From Monodelphis domestica (taxonomy: Eukaryota > Chordata > Mammalia > Didelphimorphia > Didelphidae), in assembly GCF_027887165.1 (NCBI RefSeq), contig NC_077232.1:7967891-8031890 (forward strand): DNA of 64,000 bases, written 5' to 3'. The notes below the pieces were generated by a model that worked only from the letters and a program-made list of their open reading frames with translations, was not told the origin of the DNA and did no database searches. Position numbers and translations under genes: made by a program. Each line of letters starts with the position of its first letter. The first letter of the stretch is position 1. Below are positions 1 to 10,359 of the stretch, piece by piece.

Positions 1-59
1 GTCTCCCTTGTACGGCCAACTGCCTTCCCTCCCAACCGGTCTCCATCGCTTCCCTCCAG

Positions 60-827
60 GCCTACTGCTTGGCTCCATTTGACCTCATCAAAGTTCGACT
101 GCAGAACCAGACAGAGCCTCGGACTCGGCTGGGAGTGGCTCCACCCCAGTATAGGGGTCCCCTGCACTGTGCCAGGACCATCCTCCGGGAGGAGGGGGCC
201 CGGGGCTTGTTTCGGGGTGCTTGGGCTCTGGTGCTGAGGGATACTCCTACTCTGGGCCTCTATTTCCTCACTTATGAGGGTCTCAGTCGGTGGCTCACTT
301 CAGACAGTAAGAATCCTGGTGAGTAAAGGGGAGGCTCAGCAGAAGAGGGAGGAGGAGGGCAGGACACTTAATTTGTTCACAGCTGGAAGATGTGTGCATG
401 TGTGTCTGTGTGTGTTTATGATGTGCTGGAGCTCATGGAGAAAATGGCAGGATGCTCTGGTCCCATGGGGGGTGGGGAGGTCGGAGGCCCTGGTTCCAAG
501 ATGGCGGAGCCTGGGGAGGAAACACATAGGCTCTGAGGTCTCTGTTTCTTAATTGCAGGCTCAGCTACAATGCTGGTGGCTGGGGGCTTTGCAGGGATAA
601 TGTCCTGGACCACAGCCACTCCTATGGATGTAGTCAAGTCACGGATGCAAATGGACGGGCTCAAGCAGCGCCAGTACCGGGGGCTGTTGCACTGCATGGT
701 GAGCAGTGCTCGGCGGGAAGGACCAGGGGTCTTCTTCAGGGGCCTGACCCTCAATGGTGCCCGGGCCTTTCCTGTCAATGCTGTGACTTTCTTCAGTTAT
801 GAGCACCTCCTCTTGCTCCTGGGCTGA
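60..827 (+). CDS. SLC25A45: SLC25A45, mitochondrial carrier (3' part, last two coding exons)
   Basis: Two coding exons are visible, 60-318 (after CCTCCAG, before GTGAGT) and 559-827 (after TTGCAG, stop TGA at 825-827), split inside a Gly codon. They encode about the last 175 residues, matching human SLC25A45 (about 288 aa) from the QAYCLAPF region to the C-terminus. Two solute-carrier signatures are present, PFDLIKVRLQ at the start of repeat 2 and PMDVVKSRMQ at the start of repeat 3, each followed by the usual matrix helix and EEG/REG-GLFRG/VFFRG motif. The family is six-helix transporters of the mitochondrial inner membrane. Recent work links this member to uptake of methylated basic amino acids for carnitine synthesis (from memory). 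Earlier exons lie left of the window. The gene converges with TIGD3. No clear AATAAA was found in the kilobase after the stop. No broken codons are seen. Confidence 0.93.
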
Positions 828-1900
828 GCCTTCTGGGTGTCAGCTGCTCCTGCAGCAAAGTCTAACCCCGAGAGACTAAATCCCAATTTGGTAGCCACAG
901 TTTGGCGTCAATGGTGGAGGGCCAGCCAATCCGCCTCCTCTGATTCCCTCCGTCTCCACGTGCAAATCCATGTTTTCCTTGAGCGTCCTGGATCAAAGCG
1001 ATGCATCAAGAACAGGATGGTGGTGGATGCACCCTGACATAAAGAACAAGAACAGACCACTCTGGGCCTCAGTTTCCTTATCTGTACAATAAGCAGATTG
1101 GCCTGGATGGTTTTGGAGGTTCCCCATAGCTCTAGACAGAGGATCCTGAGGCGATGGGTGGGATGTGCGGACTTACCCACATGGTTTAGTCTGACCGCTG
1201 CCTCTGATCCCATCTGCCCCCTGATCTTCCTGCCTCAGGGCTTAACAGAACGTCCTCAAACGTTGTAAGTGGCTAAGCAACTCCTCCTTCTGCAGCCAAC
1301 CAGGGGAAAGGCCTGTCTGGGTGCAGCTGGCCCATCCCTGAGCTCCCACTGGAAGCCTTTCTATCCTGGTAGGACCTGCTACAGCCCATGCACCACTCTT
1401 GAGAGCTCGAGGACCCTCTTCCTGCCCGGAGGAGAACTTTGGTGAAGCTCGGCAGAAGCAGTGGGGGCAGGTCACTATTAAATCTCATTCCTTTTCTCTT
1501 CCCTTCTCCTCCTGAGGTTTTAGTGGACCAGACGCTGAAGGAGGCAGCATCTTTGCCATTACTCGAAGAGCTCTTCCTTTCATTCAACGTGGCCTTGGTC
1601 AAGCCGTGTTTGAGTAACTTGGGTTTCTCCATTGTAATGGTGGTAAAGAAATCAAAGGGTTGGAAACGTGGGCCCTTGGTGGAAAGACGAGCCCTATGGA
1701 GGCTCTTTACTTTGGAAAAGACAGTGACTCTATAGCCGTCGTCAGAATCGGGAGGCGTCATCCTGAGCCTAGAATATTAAGCTCATTGTTAACGAGCACA
1801 AAAAGGGAGGCCAGAGTTAACAGCTCAGGAAGAGGTTAAGATTCAATTGAAGGAAGAACCATATGCCTGTAAGAAAACTCCACACTGGAAAAGGCTCCCA
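828..1900. other. SLC25A45 3' flank, no gene seen
   Basis: This stretch holds the SLC25A45 3'UTR of unknown length and the convergent gap to TIGD3. Around 1060-1170 is a MIR-like tract in + orientation, containing CTCAGTTTCCTTATCTGT. No conserved reading frame was recognised. Confidence 0.5.
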
Positions 1901-1917
1901 AGGGAGGAAGTTGAATC

Positions 1918-1923
1918 TTTATT
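1918..1923 (-). terminator. TIGD3: possible TIGD3 poly(A) signal
   Basis: TTTATT on the + strand reads AATAAA on the minus strand and is the first clear signal downstream of the TIGD3 stop. It would imply a 3'UTR of about 2.2 kb that includes a SINE. This is inference, and a nearer non-canonical signal is possible. Confidence 0.3.
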
Positions 1924-2384
1924 CCGAAAGACCTTTTAAAAGTAGAAATCCATTCATCACTGGCCTCCCTAGAGGTAGGGGCCAGAGGAGGAGACCTAGA
2001 GACCCCTCCCAGCTCCAGAATTCTAGGGGAAAGATGACTGACTCTTACTACCTAGAGGGCACTAGATATAGGGTCAGAAGACTAGGGTTCAGATCTTGGC
2101 TTGGCTAATTACTAGACCTGCTACTTCCTACCTATGTTACCTCAGGTAAGTCACTGCTAAGCCTTCCTTGATGGACCCAAAGATTCCACACTTGGTTCAG
2201 AAGGCTTTGTCAAAGGTGTTCTTGCTTCAGTGGCTGTGATTTTTCTTCGAGTTCTTTCTCTCCTTGAGCCCTGAGCCCTTTGACAAAGAGGGTCAGTGGT
2301 GTGGGACAGGTGCCTACATTGCCTACCCTGAGTAAAAAGCCTGAAATGGAAACTTCAAGGGGTTTTGGAGTGGTTTCTTTCTTT

Positions 2385-2635
2385 TTTGTCATTCAGTCAT
2401 TTTTCAATTGTATCTGACTCTTTGGGATCCCATTTGGAGTTTTCTTGGTAAAGAAACTGGAATGGTTTGCCATTTCCTTCTCCAGCCCATCTGACAAGTG
2501 AGGAAACTGAGGCAAACAGAGCAGTGACTTGCCCAGGGTCATATAGCTAGGCAGTATCTGAGGCTGGATTTGAACTCGGGTCTTCCTGACTCCAGATCCA
2601 GCGCTCTATTCATTGTGCCACTTAGCTGCCCTGCA
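2385..2635 (-). repeat. marsupial CORE-SINE (MAR1-like), antisense
   Basis: On the minus strand it reads GGGCAGCTAAGTGGCACA, a B-box, a GTCACT core, a GAAACTGAGG-type block and an RTE-like tail (CCAAGAAAACTCC). On the + strand it ends in TTAGCTGCCCTG. It lies in the presumed TIGD3 3'UTR. Confidence 0.8.
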
Positions 2636-4145
2636 GGCATTTCTGACAATAGAGGAGGGATAATAAGGAAAATCATACCTGTGAGGAGGGCAGTTAGATC
2701 CCAAAGTACCCTGGAATAAGGGACTTTCCCTCCTCCCCCTAGTCCAGCTGGATTATACATTTGTAGAAGGTTGTTAATGACTCCTAAGTTTGCTTTTGGC
2801 TTTAAAAAAACTGATGAGCAGACAGCCACTCGCACAGCCAAGTGCCATATTGAGGGTAAAATAAGTGCCGGGGCAGGCTTTTCCCAGCCACCCGCAATGT
2901 GGGCGACGGGCCCAGCTGGGGCCTGTGGCCAGGTCAGAGGAGCTCTACCAACCACAGGGCGCGTCTTCCACCCACACTCTGGACCTTGATTTTCTGTCGT
3001 TCGGTATCAAGGGGATTCAGCAAGAAAAACCCTCCCAGACCCTTGCAATCACAGGCTTTAGACAGAATCTCCTCAGGCGCTGGGTTTGGGGTGGCCTTAG
3101 AAACACTGACTGTCAGAGCTCCAAGCCACTCAGTCTGGGGGGCAGAGAAGTGATTTACCCCACGTGGTGCCCCTGGCAGGCCTCTCCCAACATCAGACGG
3201 ACTCTGTGGCTTCCTGTGTGAACACACTTCCTGTACAGGTACTAGTGCACCCCTCGGCCTTTCTGGTAGCTCTTTATCTGACCCACAGTGACCGCAGAGA
3301 CCTGGGCCGATGTCCAAGGTCTCAGTTTCCCTGGTGACCGATTTCCACTCGGCTTTAGAAGAGAGTAACAGGACTGGCCGGATGTCCTCATCAGGTGCTC
3401 AGGCTCCTTGGGAAGGAGAGGTCTTCCCAAAGCCAAGTAGGAGTCAAGAGCAGGAACCTTAATCAGAAACAGTAGGGTCCTGGCCTTGAGAAGCCAAAGC
3501 ACCTCTCTCTTGTTTCCTCATTGGGATGCTCTTCCCCTTGGCTCCTTCCCAGTTATTTCTTGGCTAATGCAGCTCCTCTTTCTCTTGAGGTCTGCTGGGG
3601 CCCCCCCTGAAAGGAAATTCCTTTTACTCCCTCTGCCTGGAAGCCTGAGCTGCAGCACCGATCACCATGATCGGAGGGGCCTGGGACACAGGAAGTGTCC
3701 GTGAGGCACCCTCTGCCCCCTGTCCAACTCCCTTGAGTCTTGCGGAAGTGACGCCCAGGCTCCTTTTGTTTCCAAACTTGATTGCCGTCAGCAGAATTGG
3801 TTATTAACACAGAATTCATGGAGTTCTCACGCTGGTTAGAAAGTCTGGATTCCCTGTATCCAAGCTCCCAGAGGCCCTGTTGATGGCTTCTCTTCTAATA
3901 CCCTGGAATTTCCAAGTGGGTTGAAGTATCCCTAGGCAATATATTCGGAATTCTTGGCCCCATCAGTGGCCTCAGTTCAAAGCCCCTCTGCTCAAGGATA
4001 AAGAAGCCGTCCTAGCCTGGCCTTGGATATCCCAACTTCTCTCGTATCTCGTCATATTTCCACTGGAAAGAAATCCCCAAAGTGCCCTCTGTTGGCGTTT
4101 CCATGGGAAACAGGAAGGTGCGGGACTCGCCTGGCCTGGGGGCCC

Positions 4146-5570
4146 TCACTGGTAGCACAGGCGTTCTACCTCCTCTTCACAGTCATAAAACTTCCCAAAG
4201 AGTTCAGGGGAAGCCCCGTTGCACTCAAACCATCGCCGCAAGGTGCTCAGGGCCCGCAAGGCATCTGCTTTGGTAGGCAAAGGCTCGAAGCCATCGTCCC
4301 CGTCATTCCCCTCCTCACCTTCACTGGTCGCTTCTTCCTTGCACCCTCCCGTGTCCATCTCCTCACCCTCCAGGTCCACAAAGTGGGAAAACTCTTCGGG
4401 TCTCAGCCCGCCAGGTAGTGGCGGCATCTTGGGCACTTCTTTTGCAGATGGTGGAGTTCTGCTGGGCCACAGGCCAGCGAGAGCAAAGCTGCTCCTGATG
4501 AAGCTGGCAGGTACTTTGTCCCAAGCAGCTGCCATCATATGCAGGGCATCGAGCACTGTGATGCCTGCCCCAGCAGCACCCAGAGACGTGCCACCTGTTT
4601 CCCCTTGGAGAGCCGCCAGCTTACTCAGGAGGCGGTGCCGGTAGCGGGTCTTGAAGTCTCTCACTATAGGAGGGGGTAAGCAGGGTATGGTACCACCAGT
4701 GGGCAGAGGCAGCAGTCTCACATGCTGAAGCTCAGGCAGCTCCTCAGTCCCCCTGGTTGGGTGGGCAGTCAGCAGCAAGGCCACATGGCGACCTTGCTGT
4801 CCCATGTCCTGATCCAACTGGGCCAGCCAGTCTGCCCATGGGATGTGTGGGCCCGGGCAGTAGAGGACAGGCAGAGCCTCACTGCTGACCCCAAAAAAGC
4901 ACCGCGGAGAAGGCCGACGGCCCCCTGTGACCACCAGCCGACGCTTCTCTGTCCCTCCGCTGTTGGCACACAATAACACCTGTAACCGATCCCCTGATGC
5001 CACCCCACCTGGGACTGCTCGATACAACAAGGGCACTGTGGTGCAGCCAAAGATATCCTCTGGGGAAAAGTCTTTCAGGGCAATGGGCGTGTGGGGGCCA
5101 GTGCCCAAGGGAGCGGGCTCTGGGGAAGCCGGAGGAGGAGGAGGAGGGAGGACATGGCGAGCCCCTAAACCCACGTTGTTGCGGCGCTTCCAGCGCACCA
5201 GCCAGCCAATGCTGGGCACGAAGGCCTGGCCCAGGAGGTCTGCCAGCTCCTTGGCTTTGTGTAGCAGCATGGGGCCCGTGACATCCCAGGCCTTGGCCCG
5301 TGCAATGTGATACCAGCACAGCAGCGCCTCGTCGATGCTGCTGTACTTGGACTCCCGCTTGCGCTTGCGCTCCCGGTTGGCTGTGCCGCTGCACCAATCT
5401 GCCAGAAGTTTTTCCTTATTCTTGCAGATTCGGGAGATCTGAGGCTGAGAGACCTGAAAGCGCCGGGCCACCTCCGACTGGGACATCTTGGACTCATCCA
5501 GGAGCTCAAGCACCTGGATCTTCTCTGCCAAGGACAGGGCATGAAGCTTCTTCTTGCCACCGAGTTCCAT
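4146..5570 (-). CDS. TIGD3: TIGD3, domesticated Tigger/pogo transposase
   Basis: An intact 474-codon frame in one exon, close to human TIGD3 (471 aa). Residues about 5-60 are a Psq/CENP-B-N helix-turn-helix (LSLAEKIQVLELLDESKMSQ then VARRFQVSQPQISRI). Residues about 75-135 are a CENP-B/Tc5-type second HTH (ALLCWYHIARAKAWDVTGP, then WLVRWKRRNN). A proline-rich linker (141-153) leads into a remnant DDE domain (about 164-330, with VLLCANSGGTEKR). The C-terminus is acidic and ends in a conserved block (PTKADALRALSTLRRWFECN). The family is host genes derived from pogo-like DNA transposons. The molecular role of TIGD3 is not established; sequence-specific DNA binding in the nucleus is inferred from the HTHs. 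The start is the ATG 17 nt inside an acceptor (CAG at 5588-5590), so a 5'UTR intron is expected. It converges with SLC25A45 and is in tandem with DPF2. Confidence 0.96.
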   Translation of the reverse strand: MELGGKKKLHALSLAEKIQVLELLDESKMSQSEVARRFQVSQPQISRICKNKEKLLADWCSGTANRERKRKRESKYSSIDEALLCWYHIARAKAWDVTGPMLLHKAKELADLLGQAFVPSIGWLVRWKRRNNVGLGARHVLPPPPPPASPEPAPLGTGPHTPIALKDFSPEDIFGCTTVPLLYRAVPGGVASGDRLQVLLCANSGGTEKRRLVVTGGRRPSPRCFFGVSSEALPVLYCPGPHIPWADWLAQLDQDMGQQGRHVALLLTAHPTRGTEELPELQHVRLLPLPTGGTIPCLPPPIVRDFKTRYRHRLLSKLAALQGETGGTSLGAAGAGITVLDALHMMAAAWDKVPASFIRSSFALAGLWPSRTPPSAKEVPKMPPLPGGLRPEEFSHFVDLEGEEMDTGGCKEEATSEGEEGNDGDDGFEPLPTKADALRALSTLRRWFECNGASPELFGKFYDCEEEVERLCYQ

Positions 5571-5650
5571 GGCTTCTTGGGGGGCACCTGGAAATGGGGG
5601 GGCATGTAAGATAGGTGGGCAGGGCCAAGGGAAGCAAAGAGGGAGGGGAT

Positions 5651-6830
5651 GAATGGAGAAGGGCCAATGTGGGGAAGCAAAGGGAAGAGGAGGCAGACAA
5701 GGTGGGAGGAGCAGGTGGGCGAGACAAGGGATGAGTAGATGGTGTGACAGGGGCTGGCACTTAAGAAAAGTGCCAGGCTGAGGAATGTGTGAAACTGATC
5801 ACTTCATTGGGGGGGGGTCCCAGGAGAGTGGGAGTCTGGAGGAGGAGAAGATTCTGGCTGGGAGAGGAGTTGCTCTGTCAGTCAGGAGAGGCCAAAGGGA
5901 GAAGGTAGATTAAGACTTTCTCCTGAGGGTGACCCACTTTTTCCTGCTTGAGACTGGAAATCTTTCCCCCCAACATTTCCCAATTGAAGGGACTTCTGAA
6001 GAGAAACCTGAGCAGACTTTACCTCAGCTCCTGTCGCTCTGAGTCTGAACTGTGGCCAAGGTGCCAAACCCAGGGTGAGTCAACTTGACTTTCTCTCAGG
6101 GGGTTCAGGCTTCCAAGGCCTGAGTTCCCCCCACTCGAGGAGGGATAGAGACAGGGACCCCCTTTACCCACTACCCTTTCTCATTCTTTCCCTGCCAGTT
6201 ATTCCTTTGTATTATCCTGATTGAGTTGACATTAAAATAGTTATCTTTTCCCCAAGCTGTGAATCAAGTGTGAGTGAACAGATCAAGGGGAGACCCTTTG
6301 ATCTCGAGTAGTGGAGGGGGTACAAGAGAGACAGAAGAATCTGGGAGAGCAGCCTTAGCTAAGGAGGGAAGGCAGAAGGGGGGAAATCTTCAAACCCCCT
6401 CTCCTCTCTCTGAGCCAACCTTAAACATCAGCTGTCTCCCCTGAATCCTGCTTTTGAGAAGGGAGGTTCTCCTCTCTTTCCCTCTCAATACTGAAAGACC
6501 TTAACCCCTCAAATACAAACAAACTACCTCTCCGATACAATGGTAAGGGAGGGATGGGTGGGTGGGGAGTTGGAAGAATGGAGAAAGGCCAATGTGGGGA
6601 AGTGAAGAGGAGAGGAATGAGACAAAGCAGAAGGAGCAGACAGGTGAGAGGAGGGACAAGTAGGTGGGGAGGGAGGGAAGGAAGGAGAGGGGGATGGTTG
6701 GATGGGTGGATGGATGGACAGAAGGATGGAGAAAGGCCAGTGTGGGGTAGCAAAGGGGAGACCAGGCGGGTGAGAGGAGGGATAAGGAGATGGACAGATG
6801 TGAGGAGGAGGGAAGAATGAAACAGGTGGG
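5651..6830. repeat. diverged local repeat in TIGD3 intron (three copies)
   Basis: A motif of the form GGAGAARGGCCARTGTGGGG, followed by AG-rich text and a GGTGRGAGGAG...ACAAG tail, occurs at 5654, 6579 and 6726. The last two are about 148 bp apart. The first is separated by the LTR insertion. Between 6690 and 6730 is a GGAT/GGTG microsatellite. Confidence 0.65.
5743..6539. mobile_element. solo LTR of an endogenous retrovirus, 4-bp target duplication
   Basis: A 797-bp unit that begins TGTGACAG and ends GATACA, flanked on both sides by ATGG (5739-5742 and 6540-6543). Near 6230 is an ATTAAA-containing, AT-richer stretch typical of a marsupial LTR R/U5 region. The flanks are the same kind of purine-rich local repeat, as expected for a single insertion. 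No internal viral region is present, so it is a fossil left by LTR-LTR recombination. The 4-bp duplication and TG...CA ends suggest a gammaretrovirus-like family. Exact family is unknown. Confidence 0.65.
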
Positions 6831-7615
6831 AGAGATGGAGATGGAAGGGACCTTCCTGGGGGGCCTTTATAGGAAGTCCTTCTTAGTAATGCTGTTTTGA
6901 CTAAGCACTTTACTTGGTGCTAACATCAGTTATGAACAGGATCCCATTTGAACAACAACCTAGTCCAACATTTTACAGATGGGGAAACTGAGGCCCAGGG
7001 GAGGAGAAATGATTTCCTTAAAGTCACCTGTATACTAAGTGACAAAGCTTGCAAGGAACTGGACTAGGGCTGGAGGAAGAAGGATGAAGAGGCCCAAGAT
7101 AGGGTAAGGAGACAAGCCAGGAGTGATGGGAGGAAGAAGGGACCCTGGAGGTGAGAGGACAGATGGTGGAGACCCCTGGCAGGAAGGACATGAAGGAGGA
7201 AAGAAGGGGGAGACAGGAGCAGGGGCCAGAGCAGCTCAGGGCTAGCTGGGGACACAAAGGGAGCAGATGTGGAGGCCACTGAGTGGGGGAGGGGAGATGG
7301 ACAAGGAAAGAGGAGATCGAAGGGAGACCCTGGGGGGAGGGGGCACTGGAGTGAGGAAGGAGAGGCCCGAGAGGGTCAAGAATAGGGGAAGGAGAGGGCA
7401 AGCCTAGAGGGGAAGAGGGACAGGAGTGGGGGGAACAAAAGCAGGGGGGCCAAGAGCGGGGAGGGGAAAAGAGTGGGTGAAGAAGGGAAGGGGGACAAGA
7501 GAGGGAGAGGATGGGGGACAAGGGTGGAGACAGGGGTCAAAGGTCAGGAAGGGCGGGGGGGGGAGTCGGGGCACGGGAGTCTCCCTAGTACCCCCCAACA
7601 ATCCCCATCACCCAC

Positions 7616-7775
7616 CTCCCGGGCGCGCTCCGGTTCCCCTGGGCCCGGTCCCTGCGGCGTTGGACTGAGGGGACGTGGCGACGGGCGGGCGAGACGCCGA
7701 CCTCGGCCCCGGCCCGGCCCCGACCCCGGCCCCGCTCGGCCCTGCCTGGCCCGGCCTGGTTCTTTCTGATCCCCG
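7616..7775 (-). promoter_or_regulatory. TIGD3: TIGD3 first (non-coding) exon and transcription start region, inferred
   Basis: The minus strand reads CGGGAG|GTGGGT, a good donor at 7610-7615, preceded by CpG- and GC-rich sequence (CCCGGCCCGGCCCC-type text). It sits directly downstream of two inverted CCAAT boxes. The exon's 5' limit is a guess. Confidence 0.5.
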
Positions 7776-8420
7776 CTCCGGGTTTTCCCGGGCTCCGGGA
7801 CGAGGGGAGGGACAACCACTCCGGTACCCAGAAGCCACAGGGCCCTTCCCTCCAGAACGAGATGATTGGCTCTCAGCGTGGTCCGGTCCCGCCCTAAGCT
7901 GTTCTCCATTGGCCACTAAGAAAGGGGCGGTTTAGTCCATGCCACAGCTCGGCCGTGTCGGTAAGAGACCGGTATCAGCCCCGCCCCCTAGAGGCGGGAC
8001 CTATCACTGGGGGAAAAGCAGGTGGTGGGGCGGGGCCTACGGGTGATGGGCGGAGCCTGGGGCGAGGAGAAAGGCTGGCGCTGAGGGGCGGTTCTTTGTG
8101 GTGATGAACAGGACTGAGGAAAAAAGGGAAAGGCAGGTGCCAGGGGCGGGACTTTGAGGCCGAACGAGGGGGCGAGGCTGATGAGTTATGGACAAGGAGC
8201 CAGGCTGGCGGAGGAGGGGCCCCAGGTGTATGGGGGCGGGGCAGAAGCCAGACCCTCTCGCTGTGGGGGGGGGGGGGGGGGCGGGCACATCCGGAAGGTT
8301 TTAACCGGGAAGGCTGAATGCTTAGGCCAAGCAGACAGTTCCGGGCGAAGACGCGTTCGGAGGAGGCCCAACCTTTCTCTCTTGGCCGGGGCGCAGTCTT
8401 GGGCCTGGGGTCACACACCG
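7680..8420. promoter_or_regulatory. TIGD3: TIGD3 CpG-island promoter
   Basis: GC-rich and CpG-rich with several GGGCGG/CCGCCC Sp1-type boxes (for example near 7923, 7980, 8030 and 8230). Two ATTGG motifs (CCAAT on the minus strand) lie at 7865-7869 and 7908-7912. A run of 17 G lies at 8265-8281. No other gene starts here that I can recognise, although such islands are often bidirectional. Confidence 0.6.
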
Positions 8421-8939
8421 CCTCCCCACGGCGGAAAGGAATAGGTTGCCTGGGGGAGGAGGTGGGGGTGAGTTCTTCACGCTGAGCATGATGGAACGTT
8501 GAGCAGAGGGAGGGCTGCCGAGTGTGAGGGAGTGAGGCAAAGGGCAGAGCTGAATGAAGAGTGGGCTGCACTCAAACCTAGAGTAACTAGTGTGGGGCAG
8601 CCAGCGCCTTCTCCAGGGAGCCGCATCCAAGTGGGAGCCCTTACTCCTAAGGTCGCTGCCCCTCTTCTGGGTGATGGCAGCCTTGTCTGGAGCCCGAGCC
8701 TTTCGCCTGTGCTCCCTGAGCTACGTGCCACCTACCTGGCTGTAACCTTCTCCATCCCGGCCAACACTTCACGGGAGTGGCTACTGACTTCTCCGTGCAT
8801 GAGGAATATATAAGCCTAGCAACAACTCTGAGTCTGAGGGCTCATTGGATAATTGGAAGAGAAAAATACTTGCTCCCAGGGAGCCAATCAGAGGATGGCT
8901 ACTTAGGCTGCATCCCCTCTCCAGAGAATAGAATGTGGG

Positions 8940-9140
8940 ACCTGGGGAGTCAGGAGGATCTGGGTTCAGATCTCACACTCTTCTGTGTGAGATCTGTGCA
9001 AGTCACTTCACCCTTTTTTGCCTCAGTTTTCTCATCTGTAAAGGGAGCTGGAGATAGAAATGGCAAACTACTCCAGTATCCTTGCCAAGAAAACCCCAGA
9101 TGGGGTCATGAAGAGTGAGATGCAAAAAAAGATGGAACAA
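8940..9140 (+). repeat. MAR1-like SINE, sense
   Basis: TCTGGGTTCAGATCTCAC B-box region, GTCACTTCACCC core, CTCAGTTTTCTCATCTGTAA block, then CCAAGAAAACCCCAGATGGG tail. Confidence 0.75.
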
Positions 9141-10146
9141 AGACTCCAAACCCAGGATAGATTGTGTATTTGCATTCACAGCAAAAGTCCTTGGGATGAT
9201 GCACATGAAAACCACCCAAAATCTGAACCGTCTGATCAAGACTAGGGACATGAGCTGGACAGAGGTTGGCTGCTCCATTTCAAGTTTTGCTCAAGTGTTT
9301 CCTTGGCTGTGAGAAAAAGCCCAGTGACTCGAGGCCTTGGAGACATTTATCTGCTCGCTCTGTTTCTGAGGTCTTCTGGTTGTCCTGTATTGCTTATGAC
9401 TGGGGGAATGGAAGAGGGAGTTCAGAGAAAGACCATCAAGTCCATCCTTCCTATGTCAACACTAGATGCTGTTCCCAAGATGAACATACACAGAATCCGA
9501 CCAAGACTAGCATGGGTTTTGGTGCCAGTGGGCACCATCTCATCTAGCAGGTTGTCAATGGGTACTATCCCTGAGAAATCTCTTCCCCTCCCCTGCCCCC
9601 CAGAGGAAGTTAAGAACCTTCTTAAATTAACTGCATTTTTACGCCCGGTGGGTACCTATTCAGGCAGGTTCTCTGGTGCTAGAAAAACTTGGAATATAGT
9701 CCTGGAGCCATGTTGGTAAAGATGTGGCACACATGCCTTGGCAGCACTGCTCCTTCCCCCTTTCCAAAGCACCCGAGGACATTTTTTGCATGCCCTCCCT
9801 GTCTGTTCAGCAGCTGAATGCAAATACTTCCTCCTTCTGAGCTGGGATAGTTGGGGGGGTGGGGCTCACAGGCAGCTTGAAGGTGTAATTTGGGCATGCA
9901 ATCTCTAAAAGGTTTGCCATCACTAACCTAGTCTCCATAAGGTCTAGGCTAACAAGGTACATACGGATAGGCTTATCAATTCCACTCAATATTTCAGGGG
10001 CTCTTATCCCCATCCCCTCTTCTGAAATTGGATTCTGGATCCCTTTCTAGGATTATTCCATATTATTCCTTTTCATATACCAAGTCTGTTTCCCCATCCT
10101 TCTGAGGCCTAGGACCCAGATTTCCCTCACTTCTGGCTCTCAGAAT

Positions 10147-10359
10147 TTTTTTTTTTAACCCTTACCTTCTATCTTGAAATCAATACTGTGTATTGGTCCC
10201 AAGGCAGAAGAGTAGTGAGTGGTAAGGGCTAGGCAATGGGGGATTAAGTGATTTGCCCAGGGTCACACAGCTGGGAAATGTCTGAGGCCGTATTTGAACC
10301 CAGGACCTCCTGTCTCTGGGCCTGGCTCTCAATCCACTGAGCTACCCAGCTGCCCCCTG
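10147..10359 (-). repeat. marsupial CORE-SINE (WSINE1-like second family), antisense
   Basis: Starts with a T-run, then AACCCTTACCTTCTATCTTG and CAATACTGTGTATTGGT, then the GGTCACACAGCTGGGAA core, and ends CAGCTGCCCCC on the + strand. Nearly full length. Confidence 0.8.

Larger units (their letters stand above)
5588..7615 (-). other. TIGD3: TIGD3 5'UTR intron
   Basis: An acceptor at 5588-5590 (CAG on the minus strand) and a donor at 7610-7615 (GTGGGT) are inferred. The interval is strongly purine-rich on the + strand, so pyrimidine-rich in the transcript. It holds a solo LTR (5743-6539), a local diverged repeat and a MIR-like piece at 6955-7040. No coding sequence is seen. Confidence 0.6.

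Noticed and set aside
7024-7521. 165-codon minus frame rich in Pro, Ser and Leu
   Set aside because: Reads the pyrimidine strand of a purine-rich intron. Composition explains the lack of stops.
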